From Chamaecyparis obtusa (lineage: Eukaryota > Streptophyta > Pinopsida > Cupressales > Cupressaceae), in contig BSBK01006749.1 in NCBI GenBank assembly GCA_027943335.1, forward strand, positions 536,001 to 600,000: DNA of 64,000 bases, in the 5' to 3' direction. Positions 34,549-46,184 of the stretch are shown here, piece after piece. The first letter of the stretch is position 1. Every line of letters starts with the position of its first letter. The notes beneath the pieces were generated by a model that saw nothing but the letters and a program-made list of their open reading frames with translations, made no database searches and was not told the DNA's origin. Made by a program: the position numbers and the translations under genes.

Positions 34549-35890
34549 TTGCAGAGCAATCTGATTAGAAAGAATCTACTTTCTATGCCCGTATGGCCAA
34601 ATCCAGTGAAATCTTCTGCTTGGTATATAGATTCAGAGGCTTCTCAACATTTTACTCATCGTCAGGATTCGTTCACAAAATCCGAACCATTCTCTAATCT
34701 AGTGATCCTTGGAGGAGAGCAATCTATTGTTTTCGGTAAGGGCAATGTGTAGATTCACTCTGGAGGGAGAAACTTAATATTTCTCAACGTATACTTTGTT
34801 ACAGACATGGAACTTAATCTTCTCTCAGTCAGCCAAATCATGAGACATTCTCCCCAGTTGGATATTGTTTTCAGTCCGCACACCTGCAACATTGTTGATA
34901 GGGAGACTCACACTACAGTCGCTATGGGACTTGAGGATCATGGTTTTTATTGACTTGTTGATTCTGGTGATTCTCAAGAGCACACCATGGCAGCCAAGAG
35001 TCCATTAGCAAACTTTGGCATCTGCATTATGGGGCACTTGAATGTGCATTATTGCTCTCAGTTATCTCGGGAGGGTTTGGTTATTGGTATAGCTGAGATC
35101 CAAACTCAAAATCATGGAGTTTGCGGGGCTTGTCGGGCTAGGAAACAACATTGAACACCATTCTCGAATGGCAATTCTTGGCTGGCCTCCAAGGTACTTC
35201 AATTGGTCCATGTTGATGTATGTGGACCAATGAACACTCATATTACTAGGTCTAGGTACTTTTTATTATTTGTTGATGATTTCGGTAGAAAAATGTGGGT
35301 GCATTTTCTTAAAATAAATCAGATGTGTTTAGTACATTTCAGACCTTAGTTGAGAAAGAATCAAGCTCTTAGATTGTTACTTTGAGGTCAAATAATGGGG
35401 GGGAGTTTTGTTCATCTGACTTCTCCACTTTTTTTGCTACACGACATTAAGCGCCAACTCACCATACACCCCTTAGTAGAATGGTGTCGTTGAATGTAGA
35501 AATCACACCATTACTGAAATGGCTCGCTCTATGATGGAACATAGAAATGTTCCTAAGAATTACTGGGCCGAAGCAGTTTATACTACAATCTATCTTCCAA
35601 ATCAGGGTTTAAGAAGATGTCTCCTGAAAAAGCCTGGTCAAGGCGCAAGCCTAAGGTGGGCCATTTGAAAGTTTTTGGTTCTACAACTCATGTATGGATT
35701 CCAAACGCCAAGCGTGCCAAGCTGGATTCCAAGAGCCAAAAGCTTATGTTTACTGGTTACAACAACAACCACAAGGCATACAAGCTGATTGAGAGACAAA
35801 TCGTCTCATATTCAATCATGATGTTGTGTTTGATGAGATTACTAGTCCATTTCTTTCTACTACCAGTCCTGAGGATAAGCCTATAAAGGC
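34549..35890 (+). pseudogene. Copia 2 protease and integrase
   Basis: The protease region reads WYIDSEASQHFTHR (D-S-E where D-S-G is expected, about 34,620-34,662). Then come VTDMELNLLSVSQIM, a decayed zinc-binding region (LHYGALECAL, CGACRARKQ), core pieces VDVCGPMN and LLFVDDFGRKMWVHFL, and RSNNGGEFC where S-D-x-G-G-E-F is expected, so that catalytic Asp is Asn. After that ARSMMEHRNVPKNYWAEAVY and the C-terminal KVFGSTTHVWIPNAKRAKLD follow. Multiple frameshifts. Confidence 0.85.
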
Positions 35891-36219
35891 TTCTGATGTG
35901 GGTGTTCATCTTCCTTTTAGTTCACCTGATGGGAGGGCTTCAGATCATTCTGACTTTTAAGACGAGGAATCTACCAATCATGATACAACACCACCTGATT
36001 TTCCTCAGGATTCACATCTAGATGCATTTGTTCCAGTCTACCCAGGAGATGTTTCTCCTATTACAGATGTTGATACTTCTACCGTCCGGCCTAAGTGGTG
36101 GGCCAAGACTATAGGGGATCTTCATGATGATGAGCTTATTGAGGGCGAACCACTTTACAAAAAGAGACAGCAACAAAACAGTCAATTTTGTTCTTATGGC
36201 CAACATCCACAACATCTAT

Positions 36220-37738
36220 GAGCCTCAAATACATTCAGAAGCTAAAGGCATTCCATAGTGGGAAAAGGCTATAGAGGCAGAAAACCATAGTCTTCTGCAG
36301 AAAAACACTTGGGTCTTTTTTGATCTTCCTCCTAGGAAGAAATCTATCAACTACAATGGGTTTACAAGGTCAAATATCTTGTTGATGGTACTTTGGATAA
36401 ATACAACCTATCAACTGCAAATGGGTTTACAAGGTCAAATATCTTGCAGATGGTACTTTGGATAAATAAAAGGCTAGAGTGGAAGCTTGGGGATTCACAG
36501 AGTGGGAGGGTATATGAGGCTTTTGCTCGTACTACCAAGATGAGTACAATTCGTCTTCTTCTCACTATTGCAGCTCAGTTTGGCTCGAAACTCCATCAAA
36601 TGGATGTCAAGAGTGCCTTCCTTAATTGCAAGAAGTCTATAAGACGCAACCTCTTGACTCGTGAAAGCACTCTTAGATTGAAACAGGGTCCTCGGGCATG
36701 GTACATCAAGATTGATCAGTACTTGGTTGATCATGGTTTTAAGCACAGCCCTTCTCACACTAATCTGTATGTCAAACACTCTGGTGATAATATTCTTTTT
36801 CTTGTTTTCTATGTTGATGGCTTGATCATTACTAGCAATTCAACACATTTGATTACAACAATCAAACAGAATTTGTGCCAGGCTTTTGACATGATAGATT
36901 TGAGGCTTCTCCATTATTGTTTGGGTGTTGAAGTTTGGCAGATTGGTGATAGTATTTTTATTTCATAGACAAAGTATGTCAGAAGTCTACTTGACAAGTT
37001 TCGAATGCGGGACTATAAACCTACCTCCACACCTATGGAGAACTATCTAATTCACCTGTAGTGAATGAAACAACATTCAGGCAACTAGTAGGCAGCCTTA
37101 TCTATCTCACTGCCACTAGACCTAATCTTGATTTTAACATGAGCTACATTTCTCGCTTCATGATAACCCCCAGAGCTAATCATTGGGTTGCAGCAAAGAG
37201 AGTGCTAAGATATGCAAAAGACACTTCAGATTTTGGCATCTTGTATAACAGGTGTAAGGATCCAAACCTGATTGGTTATACAAACCTAGATTGGGCAGGT
37301 TTAATGGTGACAGAAAATCCACTTCTGGGTGTGTATTCAATTTGGGTATAGGTGTTGTAACATGGACCAGCAAGAAGCAAGAAAGAATGGCTCCTTCCTC
37401 GACTGAAGCAAAATATTGAGGAATTGTTAAGGCAGCATGTGAGGCAATTTGGCTTTGAAAGATGCTTTCTGACATGCAACTGTCACAAGCAAGACCTTTT
37501 CCCTTGTACACTGGTAATCAAGGAGTGCTCAAACTGGCCAAAAATTCAGTCTTCCATGAATGTACCAAGCATGTTGAACTTCATTTTCAAAACATCTGTA
37601 AGCTGATAGAAGATGGATCAGTTCAGCTACAGTATGTTTTGACAGAGGATCCAACTACATATATTCTCACCAAGTCTCTAAGCCTGGATAAGTTTGTCAA
37701 ATTCAGGGGGCAACTTGGTGTAGTTGACAAATTGACCA
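36220..37738 (+). pseudogene. Copia 2 reverse transcriptase and RNase H
   Basis: RT opens around 36,290 (NTWVFFDLPPRKKSINYNGF) and shows QMDVKSAFLNC (36,597-36,632) and RLKQGPRAWYIKIDQYLVDH. The catalytic box at 36,810-36,821 reads YVDG instead of YVDD, so one metal-binding Asp is lost. RNase H follows in other frames: LVGSLIYLTATRPNLDFNMS, RVLRYAKDT, APSSTEAKY and the C-terminal KFRGQLGVV. A 64-bp tandem duplication (36,344-36,471) disrupts the RT N-terminus. Confidence 0.88.
36344..36471. repeat. 64-bp tandem duplication in copia 2 RT
   Basis: Units 36,344-36,407 and 36,408-36,471 both start CTATCAACT and contain GGGTTTACAAGGTCAAATAT and GATGGTACTTTGGATAAAT. The length is not a multiple of three, so the duplication shifts the frame. 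Confidence 0.9.
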
Positions 37739-37957
37739 TTAAGGGAGGGTGTTACAATAATATCTCTATATAGTTAATGGTCAATAATGTAATTTATTAG
37801 TTTAGATTTCTTTCAGTCTAGTTAGAACAAAATATTTCTATTTCCTCCCAATTTTCCTCAGTTTCTTTTAAGAAACTTTAGCAATGTAAATGCCTATATA
37901 AGGTTGATCATTACTCAATAATAATAAGGCAATTACCATTGTCTCATTTTTTTTTCA
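37739..37957 (+). repeat. Copia 2 polypurine tract and 3' LTR
   Basis: TTAAGGGAGGG (37,739-37,749) abuts the LTR at 37,750, which ends TTTTTCA at 37,957. It keeps the LTR TATA-like stretch CCTATATAAGG. Confidence 0.92.
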
Positions 37958-38693
37958 AATGCGGGGGTAGAAAAGAAACTTGAAATTTCCAGAATGATGT
38001 TTTCATGCACTTAGGAAATGTGCGCTAAGAATTCAAAAGGAAAATATCACGAGAGGTGCAAAAGCGGGTGGAGCCTACAAAGTGGAAATTTCCACTATAC
38101 TCACTTCATGCGCTGCCATCCATGTGCTCTTCCTATACACTTATGAAGTGGAAGTTTATAAAGGTGGGCATGTCTTGCAAATTGGAATTTTCTACTTTAC
38201 ATATGCCATGTGCTTTTGCACTATACTCATGTTTGCAATGGCCTATTGATGGAATTTTTAATTGCAATTACCCATGTCCCTTTTTATTAATCATGGGGCT
38301 TAGTTTTATTCTCTAGTGTAATGAGTAGCTAGGCCCACAAGAGGTAACACATGGGCCACTTTTTGATAATGATCAAATTAATTGATAAGATTAAACCATT
38401 ATATTTAAACTTGTGGAGTAGACCAAAAGATGAATTTTATTGTACACAAGTTACAAACACCAAATGGTAATGAGTGTGAAGGGACATTTATCTTCAAACA
38501 TGCATTGGTGATGTTTTTCCTTTTGGCTTTGACAACTAGTTGTGACGGTTTTTGTGCACTTACCATCACTATGCAACAATCCTCAAAACTAAACAGTGTT
38601 ATACTCAACAAGAATAATAATTGGTATATTATTGTAGTGTATCTCCAAACATAATCCCTTTCCAAAATTATATTATCGAGTAAATATTGTATA
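37958..38693. other. Spacer between copia 2 and gypsy 1
   Basis: AT-rich, no gene or repeat boundary recognised. Confidence 0.4.
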
Positions 38694-38955
38694 TGTTGTC
38701 GGGAAAATGGGTAGTTACATGGTTAGCCCCCGTCCAAGGGAGTTACATAGATGCAATGGTTCGCCTCGCATCACCTCTGACATTATATGTACGTATTCTC
38801 CTCTTCGAGGAAGACACGGATATAGTGATGCAGATATATACTTGTACTGGATGATTATGATATGAATCTAATGTTGTTATGTTCCCGTTACATTTCCTGT
38901 TGAGTACTTTACTTTCTGAATGAAATTAGTCTTTGTTACCCCACGAGGGTAAACA
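38694..38955 (+). repeat. Gypsy 1 5' LTR
   Basis: TGTTGTCGGGAAAATGGG...GAGGGTAAACA, 262 bp, directly followed by the primer site. The last bases (GGGTAAACA) are those of the gypsy 2 LTR, but the body differs considerably, so the two elements belong to different subfamilies. The left edge rests on the TGTT start alone. Confidence 0.75.
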
Positions 38956-38957
38956 TT

Positions 38958-38970
38958 TGGCGCTGTTGCC
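38958..38970 (+). promoter_or_regulatory. Gypsy 1 primer binding site (tRNA-Asp type)
   Basis: TGGCGCTGTTGCC matches the complement of plant tRNA-Asp 3' ends (TGGCGCCGTTGCC) in 12 of 13 bases and sits two bases after the LTR. Confidence 0.85.
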
Positions 38971-39006
38971 TAGACATACTCGAGAAAGAGAAGGACTGAA
39001 CGGCGT

Positions 39007-39405
39007 ATGGGCACTATGGGCGTACAAGTTGGTGAGATTAACCTAGAGGCCAGCGACGCACGTACGGAGCTCCACAAAGGAGAAGACGCCGCAACGATAG
39101 AATTCTCAATCCTGCTTTAGGCGGCCATCGAAACCTATGTCAAACGGGAGGCCACGAAGGCTGAAGTTTCAACAACTGCTGCGTGGAGTGCACTGGGAGT
39201 AAGCCCCGCAGTAAATCGGTTGATGAGCCACCTCCCTTGGTTGCTTGCACAAGTGTCATTGGCACAACAAACCCGCCTAGAAGAGATTGCTTGTGAAGAA
39301 CACCGACAAGAAGTTCTCCGTGCATACTACGGAACGTGCGAACCTCCGTTGCCAGGAGGAATGCGATGGCACCTCTCGGGAATTCTAAAATCTGAGATAG
39401 ACTGA
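39007..39405 (+). pseudogene. Gypsy 1 leader ORF (ORF0), unknown function
   Basis: A 132-codon frame upstream of gag starts MGTMGVQVGEINLEASDART and is broken once by TAG at 39,118-39,120. After that stop it is open to 39,405. It aligns with the intact leader ORF of gypsy 2 (51,490-51,852) over about 70 residues: AAIETYVKREATKAEV against AAIETFVQREATRATV, then LLAQVSLAQQ against LLAQATLAQR, and EEHRQEVLRAYY against EERRQEILREYH. The C-terminal part is probably helical and charged. Conservation of protein rather than DNA between two diverged copies suggests a translated product. I do not recognise the family. Confidence 0.65.
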
Positions 39406-39550
39406 AGAAAGAAAGGACACGAAACAATTGAAATGAGGAAATCATTCAATTGATTGAAAAGTGTTGTAATGAAATGACATGAATAAATAAAAGTATTTTT
39501 TTAAAATGATGCACTGATTATTGCCCTGTGGAAACATGAGAAGAGAATTT

Positions 39551-41500
39551 ATGCCCAATCAATTGAGTAAAAATAGAAATTTATAGAAGGAACTTGAATG
39601 GGAGGAAGCCGCTAGAAAAGCTATACTCGCACAACAGCAAGTCGAGCAAAGGGAAAGATTCCGACGATGCACCGAGGGACTACCAAAGGGAGGAAGTGAA
39701 GGCGTGGGTGTGGGGGAATCTAGCCACCACAACGGCGGGTGCGACGAAGAGTTGTTAGAAGAAACAAGAAGCTTGTTGGGAAGCCTAACCTTGACCCCAC
39801 AAACAAAAGAAGCCCGAAGGAAGGAGAGAAGAAGCCGCATGTAGGAATGCTAAGGAGACTGCTGCCGCCGAGACTATCAGTGTGATAGAGGGGCACGGGG
39901 ATCACAATAGCCCACCAGGCTTTGACACTTCCAGATTTTCAGAGACATCAAGTGGCGAGGTACCAAACACTTCCAAGACACCAAACTTGGCAGTACCATT
40001 ACAACCTGCAGTACAACCAGTGACACAGCCAGCAACACAAGCCACGACACAAAGTGTGCTACCGACACCGCCAGCAAAGGTGAACATGGCACAAAGGACG
40101 AAGTTGCCCAAGTTCACGGGTGATGGGAAGGAAGACCCAACTCGGCAATGCAGGACCTGTGAAACAATTTGGGCGGCCAACAGGGTAACCGACGTTGACG
40201 AATGGGTAAAGCAGTTCCAAGCAACGTTGTGAGGAGTGGCGATAGACTGGTTCTCAGACATGGACAAAACAAAGATTGCTACATGGTTAGATCTAAAGAA
40301 GGAATTCTAGACGGAATTCAGATTACTAAGGGATGATAATGAGATAGTGGTTGAGATTTACACCACAAAGCAAGGGAAAGAGGAAATCGTGCGAGGGTAT
40401 GGACGAAGGCCAAAGGAATTGGTTGGGAAAATGGAAAGCCAACTGGCTGACGGACTTAAGAAACGGTAGTTTAACGAAGGGTTGAAGCCTACCCTTTGAA
40501 GGAAGATGAAGGTGGTTCTGCCAACATCCTACAATGATGCCTACAACAAAGCCATGGTCTTGGAAAGTGAGAACAAGACATCCAAGAAGAAGAAGGCCAG
40601 ATTATCTGATGATGACGACTCCTTTGAAGGAAGCAGTGACGATGAAGCAAATAAAAAGGTACAAGCCCTTCAAAAGGATATGATGAGGATGATGAAAGAA
40701 TTCCAAACCACTATGAAGGCTAGCACAAGCAAGACTGACGAAGCGGACTTGTGGTGTACCGACTGTAAGGAGGGTCACACCAAGGGAGCATGTCCGAAGA
40801 ACAGTTTTGCAACATTTGCCAAATCGTGGGTCATTCCACAAGCGAATGCTTGTACAACATGAAATCCCGAAGCCACCAGGTGTTACTTACCTAGGAGGCA
40901 TCCGCCTCAGCAGCGACGGGTACAAACAACCAAAATAACAACACGACATCATCTATCGGCTTTAGGAACAACAGGCAAGGGGGCAGGGGTAATGGAAACA
41001 ACAATAATAACAATAATAGTGGAGGAGGCCGAAGTCGCCTTCAGTATGATACCTCCGGCCGACCCATGATACAATGTCACACATGCAATCAGTGGGGAAA
41101 TTTCGCGAGAGAATGTCCAAAGACCATAATTCCTCTACCGATGGTGTGGTCCGGGAGACCACGACCGACTAAATGTCCTACGCCGGGAGTGAACTTCCTA
41201 AGCATAGCAGAAGAGGAAATATTGATGCTAATCCGCGAACAAGCAAAGAAGAAACCATACCCCAACCCTGAGACAGAGAAGAAGCGGCTACAAGAAGCTA
41301 AGGCCGCCATAGAAAATGAATTAACTAACGAAAGGAGGGAGATGAATGGGAAGGCTAGTACCTCCTCCGAAAGCAATCTGGAACAAAGCATAATCCGACA
41401 AATGTTGCACACGAAAATCTTGATGAAATTCGAAGACCTCCTTGTGGCCATGCCCCACCTGAGGGTGACTCTTTTAAATACAAGGTGACCAAGGAGCCGA
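39551..41500 (+). pseudogene. Gypsy 1 gag
   Basis: Starts MPNQLSKNRNL like gypsy 2 gag. It has a charged N-terminus, a Pro/Thr-rich linker (about 39,990-40,080) and the retrotransposon-gag core (KLPKFTGDGKEDPTRQCRTC, VAIDWFSDMDKT, FRLLRDDNEIVVEIY). A coiled stretch (VQALQKDMMRMMKEF) follows. Then come Cys/His motifs: CTDCKEGHTKGAC (about 40,754-40,792), CNICQIVGHSTSEC (out of frame, about 40,808-40,850) and CHTCNQWGNFAREC (about 41,074-41,115, His replaced by Asn). Frameshifts lie near 39,830, 40,790 and 41,130; stops are frequent. Confidence 0.88.
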
Positions 41501-41559
41501 AAACAAGGGAACCAAGCAGAGAGAACTCCCTCAGGAAGGAAGACCCTCTTGGATCGTCA

Positions 41560-42300
41560 TAGGACCCAATTGTGCTGGCACTCAACATGGGAAGGCATCC
41601 AGCTGTAGCAGAGATGGGGATCCTGGGAGTAGTTTTGACAGACACCATAGTCGACGGAGGGTCCGGGGTCAACGTGTTACCAGAAGAAACTTGGAAAAGA
41701 CAGGGGAAACCTACATTATGGCCGCCGACCTTTCAACTCCTCGGAGCAGATCAGCACGGGATTAAACTTATCGACAGGTTGATGGCACAACAAGAAATGG
41801 TCGGTACCCAACCATTCGTGCTTGATTTCATAGTGATTCCTTTGGAAAGAAAAGGGTACAACGCCATTCTTGGGAGATGATGGCTAGTGGAGGCTAAAGT
41901 CAAGCACGACTAGAAGAGAAATTCTCTTTCTATAGAAAACAGTGGCCGAAGATTCACCATGGATCTGAAGACACAGCGGGTTAGTGAGGACCTGGCATCA
42001 TCCTTGAAGTTTGAAGGAGAGGAAGAAGACGAGGCAAGACAAAGAATGGAACCCAATAAGGACTCCGACAACAACGATCTCGAGTCCCTCAATGGACTCT
42101 TTCACTGGCAGACGGAGGATTATGAGGTATTTTCATGCAATATGCTTCAGGTAGGTGAAGGGGACAAAAAACAAACATTCCCGCCAGAATATACTGAGTA
42201 CTAGGAGGGGGACGCCTGGGTGACGGAGAATCCGGCACACAAGTTTGACAAAGACAAGCCAATCAAATATGAGGAGTCGTGATTAAAAGTTGTGAACCTA
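41560..42300 (+). pseudogene. Gypsy 1 protease and linker to RT
   Basis: Aspartic protease that would cut the polyprotein. The active-site stretch TIVDGGSGVNVL has its Asp codon at 41,653-41,655; D-G-G instead of D-S/T-G is also seen in gypsy 2. It is followed by TLWPPTFQLLGADQHGIKLI and IVIPLERKGYNAILGR-stop-WLVEA. An acidic linker (EGEEEDEARQRMEPNKDSDN) leads to VVNLGDE at 42,306, where the solo LTR interrupts. Confidence 0.88.
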
Positions 42301-42311
42301 GGGGATGAGGT

Positions 42312-43373
42312 TGTTAGCAATATGAGTTGTCATTAGTGTATTTCACAAACACCATTCACACCGGTAAAGGGTCACCGGTCACTTACATTACTCTAGACAC
42401 CACTGGTAGACTGAGAATAGAGTGTATGCACCGGTTGACTATATCAATAGATACACTGGTAGACCGAACCAAGTACACAGTACTGGTCTTATGTTGCATA
42501 CAAGAATGAACCAGGTATAAAGGGTATACTAGTCTAACTACAAGAAAGATCCGATCTGGAATTTATGGATCAGTTTGAGTTAAAAGCCTGATTATACGGG
42601 ACATCCACCGCTCAAAAGTGGAGTTAGCTTTATTTCTACGGATAATCTCAAGGTAAACTCCAGATCAGATTGCATAGCTTTTATGTGTTGCATGATTTAT
42701 GGTTAAGTTTACAGCCTAGCGGTTCTATGAGTCAAGAGGTTCACTCTTGTATAAATGTAGGTCATAGGACGCAAGAAAGTTGCTGATTATTGGTGATTGC
42801 ATAGAGCAGAGGAGAGACATCTTCTGAGAGAAGAGCTACAGACACAGAGGTAGCAGAGATCAACAGCTAGGCAAACCGGGAAAGAGGTATGATCTAATCA
42901 AACATTCAGTGTCATAAAAGATCATTGCTTTTATAAGTAGTTAAAGCAAATTGAAATCCCTTCATTAGGGTGGACCTAATCGGTACGTTGTAAAAATCCC
43001 CTAACAAGGTAACATCTTTTTGATGTTCAAAGTCCTGTAACCATGCAGCTTCTAACAGGGTTCAGATCTTAACAGATCTTTTGTAAATCCCTTAACCAGG
43101 TAGCACCTTAACCAGTGTTTTGTAAGCTCCTAACAAGTCGCCTTCATTCTTCAGTAGTGAAGTTGTGAGCTCTGTCTCACCGTGGTTTTTTCCTTCTAAC
43201 CGATGGTTTCCACGTATAAATGCTTGTGTTGATCTGTGTGATTCCTTCATGCTTGTAAGTGTTTGCTTTATTACGCTTATCAGTAAGGATAATTAAATAA
43301 GTTTGCAATTACACTCACAAACGAAGTTGTTACTGATTCACCCCCCCTCTCAATAACCGGTTTAGTGATATCA
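42312..43373 (+). mobile_element. Solo LTR of a Sirevirus-like family inside gypsy 1
   Basis: 1,062 bp, TGTTAGCAATATG...GATATCA. The gypsy 1 coding sequence reads VVNLGDE before it and continues NPKNIFIRDDWNPV after it, as gypsy 2 does without a break (54,777-54,840). Flanking words are GAGGT (42,307-42,311) and GAGGC (43,374-43,378), a target duplication with one change. No internal sequence remains, so this is a solo LTR. It aligns with the two LTR pieces of element W and more distantly with the LTR at 63,054-64,000, and shares the CACCGTGG...CCACG module (about 43,179-43,216). Confidence 0.9.
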
Positions 43374-44795
43374 GAGGCCAATCCGAAGAACATCTTCATT
43401 CGAGATGATTGGAATCCCGTACTTAAAGCAGCAGCCTTCAAGATCTTTATGGAATAGAAAGATGACTTTGCGTGGACCTACAAGGACTAAAAGGGGGTAC
43501 CTCCAAAGTTGTGTGTCCACAGAATAAAGTTGGTAGATGGAGCGGTACCCGTACAGAAGCGTCCTTACCGAATGAACAAAAATTATGCTGCACAGGTAAA
43601 TGAGGAAATCCAACAAATGCTGGAGGCGGAAATTATATTCAAAGTACAAACGAGTGAATGGGTATCTCCCATAGTCATCTCCTTGAAGAAAGAAGCCAAC
43701 CAAATTAGGATGTGTTGATTTCCGATGTTTGAACGCGATAACCATCAAGGACCCATTTCCTATACCATTCACAGACAGTATCTAGGAGGAAGTAGCTGGG
43801 CACAAAACTTATTCATTTATGGATGGATTTTCCCGATATAACCATATATCCATTGCGGAGGAAGACAAGCTGAAGACGACCTTCGTGATGGAACATGGGG
43901 TATATCCCTATAACAGGATGCCCTTTGGGCTGTGCAACGGCCCGACTACCTTTCAAAGAATAATTCTCCATATTTTTGACCAAATGTCTGTGGGAAATTT
44001 TAAAGCCTTCCTTGATGATTGGTCCATCTATAGCGCCAAGAACAACCACATAAGAGTCCTTCGGGAGTGCATGGAAAGATGCAGAAGGGCACGACTGGCG
44101 TTGAATCCGAAGAAGTGCCGCTTCATGGTACTGCAGGGAAAACTAATCGAACACATTGTGTGCCGAGCAGGACTTCAAACAGACCCTGACAAGGTGAGGG
44201 TGATCTTAGAAATGGAACCTCCCACGAACGTCAATGGCATAAAAACATTTCTTGAACATATTGGGTACTATCGGAGGTTCATCAAACGGTATGCCCATGT
44301 GTCCTACCCAATGGACAAATTGACTCGGAAGACAAAACCCTACGTATGGAATACGGAACAAGGCAAGGCCTTTGAAGGACTGAAGGCAAGGTTGGCAGCA
44401 ACACCCATTTTGAGATATCCCAATTGAGATAAGGAACTTCATGTCCATGTGGACACTTCAAACTTTGCTATTGGGGCGACACTGGCACAAACGGGGGATC
44501 ACGGGTTGGATCACCCAGTATACTTTACAAGTAGACTTCTCTCAAAGGCAAAGAAGAATTACAACACCACCGAAAGAGAAGCGCTGGGAATGGTCTATGC
44601 GGTGCAAAAGTTCCGGCACTACCTATTGGCGACCCCGTTCACTTTCTACATAGACCACCAGGCTCTGATGTATCTGGTAAACAAACCCATAATCCAAGGT
44701 CAGGTGAGTCAGTGGTATTGTTGTTACAAGAGTTCACTTTTAAAATCATAGTTAAACCTGGGAAGAGCCATTTAAGCACGAATCATTTATCACGA
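43374..44795 (+). pseudogene. Gypsy 1 reverse transcriptase and RNase H
   Basis: RT motifs: AVPVQKRPYRMNKNYAAQV, SEWVSPIVISLKKEANQIRM, FSRYNHISIAEEDKLKTTFV, MPFGLCNGPTTFQRIILHIF, and catalytic FLDD at 44,008-44,019 (intact). Then LALNPKKCRFMV and FLEHIGYYRRFIKRYAHVS. RNase H: VHVDTSNFAIGATLAQTGDH, TTEREALGMVYAVQKFRHYL and FYIDHQALMYLV. Frameshifts near 43,715 and 44,710; stops at 43,456, 43,488, 43,781 and 44,427. The protein part aligns with gypsy 2 without large gaps. Confidence 0.92.
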
Positions 44796-46184
44796 ATTAA
44801 ATCGGGGGAACCACCCAAGCGGGTGGATGATGATTTTCCAGATGCCTACCTGTTCAGAATAGCAGTTTTACCTCCCTGGTATACAAGTATTGGGGAGTAC
44901 TTATCTACAGGCCAATTTGCCCCGACAATGCAACTTGGCAAACCACAGAAGATAGTTTTAAAAAGAAAAACATTTCAACTAATCAATGGGCTTTTGTATA
45001 AGATGGCACCCGACTAGATCCTTCGCCGGTGTGTGATGGAAGAAGTTCCAAGAGTACTCCGAGAAGCCCACGAGGGTCCTACGGGAGGACACATGGGTCT
45101 AGATACAACTTCTTGGAAGGTATTGCTAGCAGGACTATGGTGGTCGACCTTGTGCAATCATGCACGGGAATGGGTGACACGTTACAATACGTGCTAGAGG
45201 GCAGGAAAACCATTGAAGAGGGACTTCATGCCACTCAACCCCTCGCAGGCACAAGAATTATTTCAGCGGTGGGGACTTGATTTCGTGGGACCCCTTAAGG
45301 AAAGCAAGGCACGAAGATGTAGGTATATCGTCGTAGCCATGGAATACTTGACGAAGTGGGCTGAAGCACAGGCCCTACGAGACAATTCAGCCGTAAGTAC
45401 CGCACGGTTCATTTATGAATGAATAATCACTAGGTATGGTATACCCATCCAGCTTACAAGCGACCGAGGAGGACACTTCGTCAACCACATAATAAGGCTA
45501 CTTACGACGGAGTTTAAAATATTTCATTAATTTTCAAGTCCCTACTACCCACGAACGAATGGTCAAGCGGAAGCAACTAACAAGGTGTTGGTATCAGTCA
45601 TCTACAAATCTTGTGGGGTCGAAGGGGAAGATTGGGAAGAATGACTCTCCTCGGTGTTGTGGGCATACCGTACGACATATAAAGTCACTACTGGACACAC
45701 CCCATTTCAACTGATGTATGGACAAGAGGCTGCCATGCTTGTTGAATTTATGGTACCAAGTTTGAGGATAGCCGTTGAGAACAGATTAGGGGACATGGAA
45801 AGCTTGAAGGAACGATTGTATAACCTCAATAAACTGGACAAGAAACGATTACTGGCACAATGGGCGACGGAGATAGTCCAAGGAAGAAGGAAGGTCTGGC
45901 ATGACAAGCATCTGAAGCGGACACAGTTTACACCAGGACAGTTGGTCCTTAAGTATAATGGCCGGAATGAGATTAAGCCGAGTAAATTCAAAGTTAAATG
46001 GCTAGGACCCTACAAGGTTCGCGAAGTCGGGGACAACAGTGCAATCAAGTTGTGGACGCTGGCTGGAGAGGAGATACTCGACACAGTCAACGGGTCAAAA
46101 CTAAAATTATATCACGAACGAGGGCAAGAAACGAACTCCACCCAGAGGCTCGGTCGTCATCAGGTATCTGGAATTTCTAATTAA
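44796..46184 (+). pseudogene. Gypsy 1 integrase
   Basis: Zinc-binding region HEGPTGGHMGLDTTSWKVLL...RYNTC, where the first Cys of the C-x2-C pair is Tyr. Core: WGLDFVGPLKESK, IQLTSDRGGHFVNHI and TNGQAEATNKVLV, so D-D-E is present. C-terminal: LVLKYNGRNEIKPSKFKVKW and LGPYKVREVGDNSAIKL, ending at 46,182-46,184. No chromodomain. Stops at 45,015, about 45,195, 45,421, 45,527 and 45,643. Confidence 0.9.

Larger units (their letters stand above)
32316..37957 (+). mobile_element. Ty1-copia retrotransposon 2, plus strand
   Basis: Short LTRs (32,316-32,522 and 37,750-37,957), a primer site directly after the first, then gag, protease, integrase, RT, RNase H, and a polypurine tract before the second LTR. 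Flanking words AAGGC (32,311-32,315) and AATGC (37,958-37,962) match in 4 of 5 bases and are probably the target duplication. Every gene has stops or frameshifts. The 1.2-kb leader is long and contains a foreign-looking Cys/His fragment (33,174-33,473). Confidence 0.92.

Noticed and set aside
39902..40267. Long minus-strand frame opposite gypsy 1 gag
   Set aside because: Antisense shadow of the Pro/Thr-rich gag linker, without any domain; a similar shadow lies opposite gypsy 2 gag.
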